A stretch of 64,000 nucleotides of DNA. Source: Winogradskya consettensis. Lineage in GTDB: Bacteria; Actinomycetota; Actinomycetes; Mycobacteriales; Micromonosporaceae. This document shows, piece by piece, positions 1-9,302 of this stretch. The position numbers and the translations under genes are program-made. The stretch spans positions 1 through 64,000 of the forward strand of contig NZ_BOQP01000042.1 of NCBI RefSeq assembly GCF_018332715.1, in the 5' to 3' direction. Below the pieces are notes generated by a model that ran no database searches, had not been told where the DNA came from, and saw nothing but the letters and a program-made list of their open reading frames with translations. The first letter of the stretch is position 1, and the number at the start of each line of letters is the position of its first letter.

Positions 1-36
1 CCATCCCGGCCCTCACCCGTCCCAGCGCAAGAAAGC

Positions 37-1404
37 CTATGCAGTCCCAGCACAGGTCAGAGCAGGAACGCCATTGGTCCCGCTCCACGACCCAAGGAAC
101 CCGAACGTCGTGGAAGCGCCAGCAGCAAGGGCACCGTTGTAGCTGACGTTGCGAGCGGTAACCGCAGACCCACTTGAGGACACGGTTGCATTCCAGGCTT
201 GGGACACGCTCTGCCCATTGGCATACGTCATGGTGACAGTCCAGGTCTTGATGGCCGTGCTGCCCGCCGTGACCTTGACCTCGCCCTGGAACCCGCCCTG
301 CCACTGCCCGGTGATCGAGTACGCCGGGGTGCAGCTGACCCCAGCCGGCGGCGGCGTGGTGGTGGGCGGCGTGGTGGTGGGCGGCGTGGTCGTGGGCGGT
401 GTCGTCGTGGGGGGAGTGGTGGGCGACGTGCCGTAGATCGTGGCCTGCTTGGCGGTGGCCTTGATGCCGTGCGGGCCGTTGATGATGCGCTGACCCCAGG
501 TGGTGAGCTGGGTGGGGTCGAAGTTGACGGTCATGTCGAGGATCGGGTCGGTGTTGCCGGCCCAGGACCAGCCGATGTATCCGAGCCCGCGGGCGTCGGC
601 CTCGGCCATGAGGGTCTGGTCGTCGACCTCACCGGAGGCGAACTGCCAGCCGAATTCGCCGATGACCAGCGGCCAGCCTTTGGCCTTGAACGTGTCCAGG
701 TAGGAGACGATCGAGGCGGCGGTGTTGAAGACGGCGTACATGTGGATCGAGAGCACGGTGTTGTGCTGGGTGTCGGCGTCGAGGATGGTCTGGCCGTTGT
801 CACGCATGACGTAGTTCCAGTCCTGGCCCCAGTTGGGGGCGTCGATCATGAGCAGGTGCTGGAAGCCGTTGGTGCGCATCTTCTGGATCGCGGCGGTGGT
901 TGCCGCTGTCCACTGGGACGGGTTGGTGTTGCCGATCGGCTCGTTGCCGATGTTGATGGCGATGTAGTCCTCCTGGCCGACCAGCACGCTCTTGAGGCCG
1001 ATCCAGTAGTTCGCGGCCTGGTCGAGGGTGTACGCCGCGCTGTCCTCGCCGTACCCGGTGGTGTCGTGGTTCTCGAGGACGCAGATGAGCTTGTTGGTCT
1101 TGCAGAGGGTGATGACGTTCGCCACGTCGGTGGCCGTGTTGGCGGTCCAGCGGCCGCCGCTGAGGACGACGCGGACGGTGTTGGCGCCGGTGGCCTTGAT
1201 GTTGGCGAACGACGAGGTCTGGTTGGTGTACCAGGTGTGGGCGTGGTTGATACCGCGCATGATGAATGGCTGGCCGTTCGCCTCGACGATGTTCGTGCCG
1301 CTGACGTGCAGGCCGGCGGCGGCGTAGGCCGGATTCACCACGAACAGGACGGAAGCGACGGCTGCGAGCGCCGCTGCGGCCAGGGTGGCTAGTCGTCTCT
1401 TCAT
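37..1404 (-). CDS. Secreted GH5 endo-beta-mannanase with C-terminal CBM2
   Basis: Extracellular polysaccharide hydrolase, closest by eye to subfamily GH5_8 (endo-1,4-beta-mannanase) because of the MRGINHAHTWY stretch; a cellulase cannot be excluded. The 455-residue product starts with a Sec signal peptide (KRR n-region, hydrophobic core, AYA-AAG cleavage near residue 28). The GH5 barrel runs to about residue 325, with acid/base Glu155 in IGNEP and nucleophile Glu250 in VIGEFGW. A TTTPP repeat linker leads to a family 2 carbohydrate-binding module (about residues 362-455). An AAGGAG box lies 6 nt before the ATG at 1404 but directly abuts an upstream ATG at 1410, so 1404 is the preferred start. 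A LacI-type operator lies 59 nt upstream, pointing to sugar-induced expression. Confidence 0.88.
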   Translation of the reverse strand: MKRRLATLAAAALAAVASVLFVVNPAYAAAGLHVSGTNIVEANGQPFIMRGINHAHTWYTNQTSSFANIKATGANTVRVVLSGGRWTANTATDVANVITLCKTNKLICVLENHDTTGYGEDSAAYTLDQAANYWIGLKSVLVGQEDYIAINIGNEPIGNTNPSQWTAATTAAIQKMRTNGFQHLLMIDAPNWGQDWNYVMRDNGQTILDADTQHNTVLSIHMYAVFNTAASIVSYLDTFKAKGWPLVIGEFGWQFASGEVDDQTLMAEADARGLGYIGWSWAGNTDPILDMTVNFDPTQLTTWGQRIINGPHGIKATAKQATIYGTSPTTPPTTTPPTTTPPTTTPPTTTPPPAGVSCTPAYSITGQWQGGFQGEVKVTAGSTAIKTWTVTMTYANGQSVSQAWNATVSSSGSAVTARNVSYNGALAAGASTTFGFLGSWSGTNGVPALTCAGTA

Positions 1405-1463
1405 GCCCATCTCCTTTTGTAACGGGGTGGTAACACGTTAGAACGATGAACGTCGATGCACAA

Positions 1464-1477
1464 TGGGAGCGCTTCCA
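1464..1477. promoter_or_regulatory. CebR-like LacI-family operator upstream of the mannanase gene
   Basis: The 14-mer TGGGAGCGCTTCCA is a near-perfect palindrome. It differs at one base from TGGGAGCGCTCCCA, the operator of the cello-oligosaccharide repressor CebR in streptomycetes. It sits about 60 nt upstream of the mannanase start, within the likely promoter region shared with the divergent glycosyltransferase gene. The function is inferred; no LacI regulator gene is in this window. Confidence 0.65.
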
Positions 1478-1568
1478 TGAAGATGCGACCGGTTCCACGT
1501 CACCTCGCCACGAGCAGGGGCGTTGCCTATAGCGACATAGCGGCCGGAGCGAAGAGGTCAGTTGCACC

Positions 1569-4100
1569 ATGGGGGAACCAGCAGGTCTGCTCGACGACTA
1601 CCTGAGGGTCGCCCGGTACCACGTTCAGCGGGCTATGCCGGCCACCGCGGTCCGGCTCCGGTCGCTGGAGATGCGACGGCTCATCGCGTACACGGCGCTG
1701 CGGGGGTCCGGGGCGACGTACGAACAGTTGATCATTGCCGCGCGTAACAAGGACGTGCGCTGGTTCAAGGGGATCGCCGGGGGCGTCCGGCCCTCGGTGG
1801 TGGCCGGGCTCGCCCAGACGCTCGCGCTTCAGGACATGCTGCCCGGGGACCGTACGGACGCCCTGGCCATCTACGAACTGATGCGAGCGAGCCTCGGCGC
1901 GAACGGCGTACCCGGCTCGCACCAGGGTCTGCACGCCGAGCTCACGTTCTCGTGGCGGGGCGCGGAAGCAGCTCGCGAGCTGCTCACGGCGTACCGATCA
2001 ATAAGTCCGGCAGTGCGCAGTGACCTCGAGATCGACGTGGTCAATCCGTTCCTCGAAGGTGGGGCGAAGCCGGTCGCGCCCTGGCTGGCGGCCTTCCAGC
2101 GGCTCATGCCGAAGCCCTACCCGGCGCTGGAACCCGCCGAGGGCCCGCAGCCGGTGCTCGGGCTGCCCGCGTTCGACCGGCTGACCGTCGCCGCCGAGGC
2201 CGCGCCGGTGGAGGAGCCGCAACGCGTCTCGGTGGTCGTCACGGCGTACCACCCGGGTGAGGGTCTGATCACCGCGGTGCGCTCGATCCTCGCGCAGTCC
2301 TGGCGCAACGTCGAGATCATCATCGTGGACGACGCGTCACCGCCGGAGTTCGACGAGGTGCTGCGCCGCGCGATGACCCTCGGACCGCGGATCCACCTGG
2401 TCAAACAGCTTCGCAACCAGGGAACGTACGCGGCCCGCAACGCCGGGCTGGACGCCGCCGAGGGCGAGTTCGTCGCGTTCCAGGACTCCGACGACTGGTC
2501 CCATCCGCGCCGGCTCGAGCTGCAGGTGCGCCCGATGCTGGACGACACCCGCATCGTGGCCACGACCAGCGACGGGCTCGGCGTCACCGACGACCTCGTG
2601 CTGACCCGCCCGGCCGTGCGGCGGGGCCGGTTCAACCCGTCGTCGCTGGTGTTCCGCCGCTCGCAGGTGATGGACCGGATCGGCTACTTCGACCAGGTAC
2701 GCAAGGCCGCCGACTCCGAGTACATCGGACGGATGCGCGCGGTCTTCGGCGAGCGAGCGGTGCGGCACCTCGACACCGAGCCGCTCGCGCTGATCCGGCT
2801 GTCGTACGGCTCGTTGTCCCGCTCCGAGATCCGCGCCTACTGGATGCATCCGGCGCGGGTGGCGTACTCGTCGGCTTATCAGCAATGGCACGGCCGGATC
2901 GCCTCCCAGGGGGCCAAGCCGTACCTGCCACGCGAGGGTGGCGAGCGCCAGTTCGCGGCACCCGATCATCTTCGGTACGCCCGCGGCGAAGCCCCCGCCC
3001 GCCCCGAGTACGACGTCGTGCTCGCCGGCGACTGGCGTTTCCTGCAGGGCCCGCAACTGTCGGCGATCGAGGAGATCCAGACGCTGGTCGACCGGGGTCT
3101 GCGTGTCGCCGTGCTGCACATCGAGTCGCTGCGCCCGATGGCCCGGCGGCGGTATCCGCTGAACTCGCAGATCCAGGCGATGGTCAACGACGGCCGGATC
3201 ACGCAGGTGCTGCCGGCCGAGGCCGTGGAGACGGCGCTGCTGATCGTGCGGCACGCCGCGGTGCTCCAGTTCGCCGAGGGTGACGACTATCTGCTCCGGC
3301 CACGGCAGATGCTGGTGGTCGCTGATCAGGCTCCGGTACGCCTCGACAACCTCGACAACCGCTACGACGTGGCGGACTGCACGCGCGTCGCCGCCCGGCT
3401 GTTCGGGGTGCAACCGGTGTGGTGCCCGCAGGACCCGGAGATCCGGGCGGTGCTGCGCGCGTACAAGCCGGCGGTGGAGTTGACGCCGTACGACCTGCCG
3501 ACCGTCATCGGCACCGAGCGCTGGACGGCGGTCCGCACCGGTGCCGGGCCGGGTCTGCCGGTGGTCGGCACCGACCTGTGCGATCAGGGCGTGTGGCCGC
3601 GGGACACCCGGGAGGCGCTCTACGTCTACGACGAGCTGGGCGCGGCGGACGTGCGGGTGCGGCTGCCGGACTGGCCGCGTACCGACATGGTCCTGAACGG
3701 TCCCCGCTCCCACCTGGTCTACGAGGCCACGGACCTGGACCTGCGCACCTTCCTGCACCAGCTCGACTTCTACCTGCACTTCCCGCATCCGCAAGCGATC
3801 GAGACGTTCTCGCGTCCCGCGCTGGAGGCGGCCGGGCAGGGGTGCGTGGTGCTGACCCAGGAGCGGCACGCCGCGGTCTTCGGGGACGCGGCCGTCTACT
3901 GTGCGCCGAACGAGGTCGACGGGCTGATCAGGCGTTACACCAAGGACCGGGTGCTCTTCGCGGAGCAGAGCCGACGGGCGCGGGCCGTGATCACCAAGGC
4001 GTACCACCCGCAGCTCTTCGTCGATCGGATCGCGGGGCTGGTGCACGCGCCGCGTACGTCAGCACCCGCGCAGCGCACACCCGAACCCACCCACGCGTAA
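1569..4100 (+). CDS. Two-part glycosyltransferase (GT-A family 2 plus C-terminal GT-B-like region)
   Basis: Probable cytoplasmic glycosyltransferase of a surface glycan pathway; no signal peptide or membrane segment is seen. The 843-residue product has a helical N-terminal region of unknown function (about 1-215). A family 2 GT-A domain follows (about 218-430), with the VSVVVTAYHPGE opening, the nucleotide-binding VDDAS strand and an acidic DSDDW motif near residue 306. A long C-terminal region (about 480-835) resembles the second half of a GT-B enzyme, including an ETFSRPALEA stretch typical of family 4-like donor sites. Acceptor and donor are not readable. The neighbouring methyltransferase, Stealth and nucleotide-sugar genes suggest a shared glycopolymer pathway. 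It is divergent from the mannanase gene. Confidence 0.85.
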   Translation: MGEPAGLLDDYLRVARYHVQRAMPATAVRLRSLEMRRLIAYTALRGSGATYEQLIIAARNKDVRWFKGIAGGVRPSVVAGLAQTLALQDMLPGDRTDALAIYELMRASLGANGVPGSHQGLHAELTFSWRGAEAARELLTAYRSISPAVRSDLEIDVVNPFLEGGAKPVAPWLAAFQRLMPKPYPALEPAEGPQPVLGLPAFDRLTVAAEAAPVEEPQRVSVVVTAYHPGEGLITAVRSILAQSWRNVEIIIVDDASPPEFDEVLRRAMTLGPRIHLVKQLRNQGTYAARNAGLDAAEGEFVAFQDSDDWSHPRRLELQVRPMLDDTRIVATTSDGLGVTDDLVLTRPAVRRGRFNPSSLVFRRSQVMDRIGYFDQVRKAADSEYIGRMRAVFGERAVRHLDTEPLALIRLSYGSLSRSEIRAYWMHPARVAYSSAYQQWHGRIASQGAKPYLPREGGERQFAAPDHLRYARGEAPARPEYDVVLAGDWRFLQGPQLSAIEEIQTLVDRGLRVAVLHIESLRPMARRRYPLNSQIQAMVNDGRITQVLPAEAVETALLIVRHAAVLQFAEGDDYLLRPRQMLVVADQAPVRLDNLDNRYDVADCTRVAARLFGVQPVWCPQDPEIRAVLRAYKPAVELTPYDLPTVIGTERWTAVRTGAGPGLPVVGTDLCDQGVWPRDTREALYVYDELGAADVRVRLPDWPRTDMVLNGPRSHLVYEATDLDLRTFLHQLDFYLHFPHPQAIETFSRPALEAAGQGCVVLTQERHAAVFGDAAVYCAPNEVDGLIRRYTKDRVLFAEQSRRARAVITKAYHPQLFVDRIAGLVHAPRTSAPAQRTPEPTHA

Positions 4101-4163
4101 CGGGCGGGTGGTCGGCGCCGTTAGGCGTCGTGTTGAATCAGCGCACCTCGGAGGTCTTGAAGA

Positions 4164-5201
4164 ATGAGCAGCCTGACCCGGTTCGGCGGTCGGCTGACGG
4201 TACGGCTGCAGAGCCTGACCCGTCCGCAGGTGGTGGTTCTCATGCTGGTCGTCGTGCTCGTAGCGGGCATCTGGACGGCGGCGGGGACGGGCCATCAGGG
4301 ACTCGCCGTGTCCCTCGTGGCCGCCCTGCTCCTCGGTGTGCTCCTCGGCATCCTGCACCTTTCGCGCTGGATGGGCGGGATGCACCGCGCCAACCAGGCC
4401 GCGAACCGTGACCTGCGCACGGTCGTGGAGCAGATGCAGCGCCGGGTCGTGGCGACCGTGGAGAAGGAGCGGCTGACCGCGGGGGACCGGCATCAGGACC
4501 TGAGCCGGACCATCACGCGGGGGCTGCGGCAGAACGGGCACGGCCACGATCTGCTGCTGCGTTCGCAGAGCCGCGAGTTCGAGGCGATGTTCCAGCTGTT
4601 CCAGGAGTTCACGCCGCGGGCGCCGATGCCGTCGTCCGGTGACTTCGCGCTCAACCCGACGGACCTGCTGGAGCTGCTGCACATCGTCCGGCTGCATCAG
4701 CCGCAGCTGGTGGTCGAGCTGGGCAGCGGTACGTCGTCGGTGTGGCTCGGCTACGCCCTCGAGAAGATCGGCGGCCGGCTGATCTCGCTCGACCACGATG
4801 AGGACTACGCCGCCAGGACGCGGACGATGCTCGAGGCGCACGGGCTCGGCGCGGTGGTCGAGGTGCGGACCGCTCCGCTGACCGAGCTGCTGCTCGACGG
4901 GCGCGCGTACCAGTGGTACGACCGGGAACAGCTCAAGGACGTCCGCGACGTCGACCTGCTGGTGATCGACGGCCCGCCCGCGGCGACCGGCCCGGACGCA
5001 CGGTTCCCGGCACTGCACGCGATGGAGAGCAAGCTCGCCCCGACCGCCACGATCGTGCTCGACGACGCGAACCGCGCCGACGAGCAGGACGCGGTGCGGC
5101 GCTGGACGGAGAACATCACCGGGCTCGTCTCGGAGCCGCACCTGATCGGCCGGCACGCCGTGTTGTCGTACTCCCGCAGCGGGGCGAAAGTCTCCGTGTA
5201 G
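4164..5201 (+). CDS. Membrane-anchored class I SAM-dependent methyltransferase
   Basis: Probable S-adenosylmethionine-dependent methyltransferase modifying a sugar or lipid intermediate at the membrane; the substrate is unknown. The 345-residue protein has two N-terminal hydrophobic segments (about 24-40 and 46-70), then a helical stretch. A Rossmann methyltransferase domain follows, with motif I VVELGSGTSS near residue 183, an acidic LISLDHDEDYA strand end and the LLVIDGPP motif near 265. The gene follows the large glycosyltransferase by 63 nt on the same strand and is probably co-transcribed with it. A strong hairpin just after its stop ends the unit. Confidence 0.8.
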   Translation: MSSLTRFGGRLTVRLQSLTRPQVVVLMLVVVLVAGIWTAAGTGHQGLAVSLVAALLLGVLLGILHLSRWMGGMHRANQAANRDLRTVVEQMQRRVVATVEKERLTAGDRHQDLSRTITRGLRQNGHGHDLLLRSQSREFEAMFQLFQEFTPRAPMPSSGDFALNPTDLLELLHIVRLHQPQLVVELGSGTSSVWLGYALEKIGGRLISLDHDEDYAARTRTMLEAHGLGAVVEVRTAPLTELLLDGRAYQWYDREQLKDVRDVDLLVIDGPPAATGPDARFPALHAMESKLAPTATIVLDDANRADEQDAVRRWTENITGLVSEPHLIGRHAVLSYSRSGAKVSV

Positions 5202-5209
5202 CAGAAAAG

Positions 5210-5243
5210 GACCGGCCGGCATGCGGGGGCATGCCGGCCGGTC
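5210..5243. terminator. Bidirectional hairpin between convergent genes
   Basis: A perfect 15-bp inverted repeat (5210-5224 with 5229-5243, GACCGGCCGGCATGC arm) with a GGGG loop lies between the methyltransferase stop and the convergent CAP-domain gene stop. There is no U tract, as is common for actinobacterial terminators. Confidence 0.8.
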
Positions 5244-5260
5244 ACGGGGGAGGGGAAAGA

Positions 5261-5758
5261 TCAGCGGCTACCGAAGTCCTGGGTGTAGTACGGGTTGCCG
5301 TTCGACGCGTAGATGACGCCGACGGCGAACGTCTTGGCACCACAGTCGAGCAGGTTGGCACGGTGGCCCGGCGACTTCATCCACGCGTTGACGACCTCGG
5401 CGGCGCTGCGGTAGCCGTACGCGATGTTCTCGCTGCGGGCGGCGGTGTAACCGGCGTTCTTGGCGCGGGTGACGAACGTGGAGTTGCGGGCGCCGGTGTG
5501 GCTGAACGAGCCGCTGGTGGCCATGTACTTGCTGTGGCCGCGGGCGGCGCGCAGCAGGTTGGTGTTGACCTTCAGCGCCTTGCAGCCGGCCTTGACGCGC
5601 TGCGTGTTGGACAGCTTCACGATCTGCGTCTGCAGGGTGGCGGTGGAGACCGGCGCGGCCTCGGCGGGAGCAGCGGCGAGGGCCAGGCCGATGAACGCGG
5701 CGACGGGGATCAGAGCAAGGGTGGCGAGGCGACGGACCAGGGTCTGGTTCTTCTGCAC
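5261..5758 (-). CDS. Secreted CAP-domain (SCP/YkwD-like) protein
   Basis: Small exported protein of the CAP superfamily, whose bacterial members are extracellular and mostly of unknown biochemical role. The 165-residue product has a Sec signal peptide (RR, hydrophobic core, AEA-AP cleavage near residue 35). A CAP domain covers the rest, with the expected His in ARGHSKYM, Glu in RSENIAYG and second His in MKSPGHRANLL. The C-terminus ends at the usual YYTQDFG strand, so the domain is complete. It is transcribed alone; about 240 nt separate its start from the acyltransferase gene stop upstream. No known riboswitch was recognised in that leader. Confidence 0.88.
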   Translation of the reverse strand: MQKNQTLVRRLATLALIPVAAFIGLALAAAPAEAAPVSTATLQTQIVKLSNTQRVKAGCKALKVNTNLLRAARGHSKYMATSGSFSHTGARNSTFVTRAKNAGYTAARSENIAYGYRSAAEVVNAWMKSPGHRANLLDCGAKTFAVGVIYASNGNPYYTQDFGSR

Positions 5759-5944
5759 GGGTCACGACCTTTCGGAGAACTCCGCAGCGGCGCTTGTTCG
5801 CCGTTACGCCATTCCATTCGGGCCGTTCCAGGAGTCGCTGATGCCCGTTCGGGTGCCTTGGCGTGAGTGCTGAGTTGCCGATCGGGTGCCTGCCGCAGGC
5901 CGGTTGCGGGACGGTTTCCCACCCGGTTGCGGACATGGTGCAAA

Positions 5945-5982
5945 GAAGGGCCCGGCGGCTTTGAAACTGCGCCGGGCCCTTC
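5945..5982 (-). terminator. Terminator of the glycopolymer operon
   Basis: A 13-bp perfect stem (GAAGGGCCCGGCG arm at 5945-5957 with 5970-5982) with a 12-nt loop lies 14 nt after the acyltransferase stop. On the minus strand it is followed by TTTG, which fits a terminator for that operon. Confidence 0.75.
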
Positions 5983-5996
5983 GATGAGGTGCTTTT

Positions 5997-8030
5997 TCAG
6001 GATGCTGCGAGTGCCGCCCCGAGTTGAGGGGCGAGCAGCTCGCTGTAAGCCGTCGTGATGTGGTGCTGGTCGCGGTAGACCAGCACGTTGCCGACGATCA
6101 CCGGGCAGAAGGCCGGCGTGCAGAACCACTTGACCGGGTCGATGACGACCGCGCCGGCCTCGCGGACCGCCTCGGCGACCAGCTGCCGCCGGTCGGGCAG
6201 CGCCAGCGCGATCTCCGGGCTGCGTCCGCACGCGGCGGGGGAGTTCATGTGCGCGGACAGGCACTCCGGAACAGGCCCGGCCTGCCACGGCGTGTCGGTC
6301 ATGAAGTAGACCTCGGTGCCGGGGGCGGACAGCGCCTGCACCGAACGCTGCCAGGCGCTCACCCAGGCCTCGTCCTGCGTGCCGGGCACATCGAGTAGCT
6401 CATTGCTGGGATAGGTCGACGACAGCAGGATCTTCGCCGGGTGCAGCGAACGGACGTACTCCCAGGCACTTCTGCGCCACTCCACGCACTCCGTGAACTC
6501 CCGTTTCAGCTGCGGGGAGAAGATCATGCCGTCGGCTGCCGTGCACGCGCTCTTGGTGACGATCACGAGCTTCCAGTGCCGTTCCAGGGCCGCTTTCTCC
6601 AGCGCCGGGAACCACATGCCGGCATGGGAGTCACCGAAGAGCACGACGGTGGTCGGGGACGTCAGATCGCCGTACGCACAGGGCTTCTTCACCTCGGCGT
6701 CGGAGAACGTGCCCGAGCAGCCCTCCTGGTAGAAGTGCGGCAGATCCTCGGCGACCCGCTCGAGCGCCGGGGTGAGGTTGGCCGGGACGGCGGGCATGGC
6801 GACGCTCGCGGCGATGTCCCGGCCGAGATCCGTCGAGTCGTCGAGGGCGCTCGCCTGGTACGTGCTGACGCCCCGGGCCCGGTCCGCCGTGACGCGGACC
6901 GCGACGCAGAGCCCGGCGCAGAGCAGCGAGATCGCCAGCCCGGCGGCGATCCCGCGCCACGGGTTGTTCCGCAGGCCGGTCAGGTGGCGGGCGGGGTTCT
7001 CGACGAGGGCGTACGTGAACATGGCCAGGACGAGTGCGCCCAGCGCGACCAGCACGTTCTCCCAGCCGGCGAGCGGGCGGCCGAGCATCGCGGGGGCGAT
7101 CATCAACGTCGGCCAGTGCCAGAGATACCAGGAGTACGACAGCCGCCCGATCCCCTGCAACGCGGGGTGGCCCAGGATCCCCGCCGGATTCCCCGTGCCG
7201 CCGGCGATGACCGCTGCCGTGCCGAGAACCGGGAGCAGGGCGGCGTACCCGGGGAAGGGGGTCTGTGCCGTGAAGACGAGTGCGGAGGCAGCGACCGCGA
7301 GCAGACCGGCCGGCACGCACCACCGCGGGAGCCGTAGCGCGAAGACCGCGAGCAAGGCGCCCACGCCCAGCTCCCACGCCCGGGTGTGCGCGCCGAAATA
7401 CGCCCAGCCTGCGTTCGCCCGCGTCTGCCACAGCGAGAGACCGAGCGAAACCACAGTCAATGCGATGAGTACGCCGGCCTGCGCGCGTTTCGCCCTGAAC
7501 GCGATGATCAGCAGCGGCCAGAGCAGGTAGAACTGCTCCTCCACCGCCAGCGACCAGAAGTGCTGCAACGGCGAGGGGTCGGCATCGGCGTTCAGATAGT
7601 CCGTGCCGACCGCCGCGAGCCGCCAGTTCATCGCGTACACGCTGGTGTGCAGGGCGTCCGACACGATGCTCGCCAGTCGCAGCGGCGGCAGCCACAGCGC
7701 GGACGCGATCACCGTGGCCACGACGACGACCGCCGAGGCGGGCAGCAGCCGCAGGGCGCGCCGGGCGTAGAACCGCGGGATGGAGATCCGGCCGGTCCGG
7801 TCCGCCTCCCGCAGCAGCAACCCGGTGATCAGGAAGCCGGAGATGACGAAGAAGACGTCGACCCCGACATAACCGCCGGAGAAGAACGACAGATCACAGT
7901 GGTACGCGACCACGAGGAGCACCGCGACCGCGCGTAACCCCTCGATGTCGCGACGATGCCTCGAGGGCGGCGTCTTCGTGGCGACGGTGAGGCCGGTCCG
8001 GGGCCGGGTCGCGGTGCTCGTCTCGATCAC
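5997..8030 (-). CDS. Acyltransferase 3 (OafA/YrhL type) with SGNH domain
   Basis: Integral membrane O-acyltransferase predicted to acylate (typically acetylate) a cell-surface polysaccharide. The 677-residue protein starts with a short cytoplasmic arm. The acyltransferase-3 domain follows (about 22-380, ten or so membrane segments), opening with HRRDIEGLRAVAVLLVVAYH and containing HFWSLAVEEQFYLLWP. A C-terminal extracytoplasmic SGNH-hydrolase-like domain (about 430-675) has the block I motif LFGDSHAGMW. The reading frame stays open far upstream, but the GTG at 8030 overlaps the stop of the dehydrogenase gene (GTGA), so translational coupling decides the start. It is the last gene of a three-gene minus-strand operon with the Stealth and dehydrogenase genes. 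Confidence 0.9.
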   Translation of the reverse strand: MIETSTATRPRTGLTVATKTPPSRHRRDIEGLRAVAVLLVVAYHCDLSFFSGGYVGVDVFFVISGFLITGLLLREADRTGRISIPRFYARRALRLLPASAVVVVATVIASALWLPPLRLASIVSDALHTSVYAMNWRLAAVGTDYLNADADPSPLQHFWSLAVEEQFYLLWPLLIIAFRAKRAQAGVLIALTVVSLGLSLWQTRANAGWAYFGAHTRAWELGVGALLAVFALRLPRWCVPAGLLAVAASALVFTAQTPFPGYAALLPVLGTAAVIAGGTGNPAGILGHPALQGIGRLSYSWYLWHWPTLMIAPAMLGRPLAGWENVLVALGALVLAMFTYALVENPARHLTGLRNNPWRGIAAGLAISLLCAGLCVAVRVTADRARGVSTYQASALDDSTDLGRDIAASVAMPAVPANLTPALERVAEDLPHFYQEGCSGTFSDAEVKKPCAYGDLTSPTTVVLFGDSHAGMWFPALEKAALERHWKLVIVTKSACTAADGMIFSPQLKREFTECVEWRRSAWEYVRSLHPAKILLSSTYPSNELLDVPGTQDEAWVSAWQRSVQALSAPGTEVYFMTDTPWQAGPVPECLSAHMNSPAACGRSPEIALALPDRRQLVAEAVREAGAVVIDPVKWFCTPAFCPVIVGNVLVYRDQHHITTAYSELLAPQLGAALAAS

Positions 8031-9274
8031 AGCCGGTGCGCCTCCCGGCTGGTGGTGACACCCCGCGTGTCGAAGAAGCGCTTCGAGATGCTCGCCAGGT
8101 GATCCGCGTCGTACTCGCGGTGCTGCTGGACCAGGATCACCAGGTCGGCGGCGGCCGCGGCGCCTTCGAGGTCGTCGGTGCGCGGGACGCTCCACTCGCG
8201 TACGTGCGGGTCGTGGTACGTCAGCACCGCACCCAGCGAGGCCAGGTGCCGGGCGAGCGGGGTGGCCGGCGACTCGCGCTGATCGGCGATGTTCGGCTTG
8301 TACGTGACACCGAGGAGCAGCACCCGGGCGCCGTGCAGCGCCTGGCCGTCGGCGTTGAGGAGGTTCTGGGCGCGCCGGGCTACGTACGCCGGCATCGTGG
8401 CGTTGATCTCCTGGGCCAGCTCGACGAAGCGGAACGGGTAGCCGAGCTTGCTGCGTACGTTGTGGCTCAGGTAGTTGGGGTCGATCGGGATGCAGTGCCC
8501 GCCCACGCCCGGACCCGGGTAGAACGCCTGGAAGCCGAAGGGCTTGGTCGACGCGGCGTGGATGACGTCCCAGAGATCGATGTCGAGCTCGTGGCAGAAC
8601 CGGGCCATCTCGTTGACCAGCGCGATGTTGACGTGCCGGTACGTGTTCTCCAGCAGCTTCGAGGTCTCCGCCTCCCGGGTGCCACGGGTGCGTACGACCG
8701 TCTCGACGAACCGTCCGTAGAACTCGGCGACCCGGTCGGTGCACGCCGGCGTGGTGCCACCGACCACCTTCGGGGTGTTGTGCGCACCCCACGTCTCGTT
8801 GCCGGGGTCGATCCGCTCGGGCGAGAACGCCAGGTGGAAGTCGACCCCCGCGGTCAGGCCGGACAACTGCTCCAGCAGCGGGCGCACCACGTCGTCGGTC
8901 GTGCCCGGGTAGGTCGTTGACTCGAGCACGACCAGCATGCCGGGCCGCAGGTTGCGCCCGACCGCCTCGGTGGCGCCGATCACCGCGCGCAGGTCCGGGC
9001 CGTCACCCTCGGACAACGGCGTCGGTACGCAGATCACCGCGACCGCCGCCGTGGCGATCAGCCGCTCGTCCGTGGTGGCGCCGAACCCGCGGGTCAGCAT
9101 CTCGGCGATGTCGGTGTCGGACAGGTCGTCCACATGGGAGCGGCCGGCGTCGAGCGCCTCGACCACCGCCGCGTTCACGTCGAAGCCGAGCACGGACAGA
9201 CCGGCCCGGGCGGCCTGCTGGGCCAGGGGCAGCCCCACGTAGCCGAGGCCGAGGATGGCGACGTCGAAGCTCAC
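8027..9274 (-). CDS. UDP-sugar 6-dehydrogenase (UDP-GlcNAc/ManNAc or UDP-Glc type)
   Basis: Cytosolic NAD-dependent enzyme that oxidises the C6 hydroxyl of a UDP-sugar in two steps to a uronic acid donor. The 415-residue protein shows the N-terminal Rossmann motif GLGYVGLPLA and the CVPTPL strand. It has the EAETSKLLEN helix with Lys206, and the catalytic Cys261 in GPGVGGHCIPIDP. The C-terminal substrate half contains the LLLGVTYKPNIADQRESP motif. Length and SPERIDPGN pattern fit the WecC/WbpA/TviB branch more than classic UDP-glucose dehydrogenases, but the substrate cannot be fixed by eye. Its start lies 28 nt downstream of the Stealth gene stop, and its stop overlaps the acyltransferase start by 4 nt. 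Confidence 0.9.
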   Translation of the reverse strand: MSFDVAILGLGYVGLPLAQQAARAGLSVLGFDVNAAVVEALDAGRSHVDDLSDTDIAEMLTRGFGATTDERLIATAAVAVICVPTPLSEGDGPDLRAVIGATEAVGRNLRPGMLVVLESTTYPGTTDDVVRPLLEQLSGLTAGVDFHLAFSPERIDPGNETWGAHNTPKVVGGTTPACTDRVAEFYGRFVETVVRTRGTREAETSKLLENTYRHVNIALVNEMARFCHELDIDLWDVIHAASTKPFGFQAFYPGPGVGGHCIPIDPNYLSHNVRSKLGYPFRFVELAQEINATMPAYVARRAQNLLNADGQALHGARVLLLGVTYKPNIADQRESPATPLARHLASLGAVLTYHDPHVREWSVPRTDDLEGAAAAADLVILVQQHREYDADHLASISKRFFDTRGVTTSREAHRL

Positions 9275-9302
9275 GAGCGAGATCTCCTTCTGCGGATCCC
9301 CG

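Noticed and set aside
199..1392. Long plus-strand open frame opposite the mannanase gene
   Set aside because: Shadow frame from high GC content; low-complexity Gly/Val/Arg product without motifs, while the minus strand encodes a full GH5-CBM2 protein.
2337..4046. 569-codon minus-strand frame opposite the glycosyltransferase
   Set aside because: His/Arg/Pro-rich nonsense product; third-position bias supports the plus-strand gene.
5759..5996. c-di-AMP (ydaO) riboswitch before the CAP-domain gene
   Set aside because: Such riboswitches precede some actinobacterial exoprotein genes, but the conserved core was not found in this 240-nt leader.
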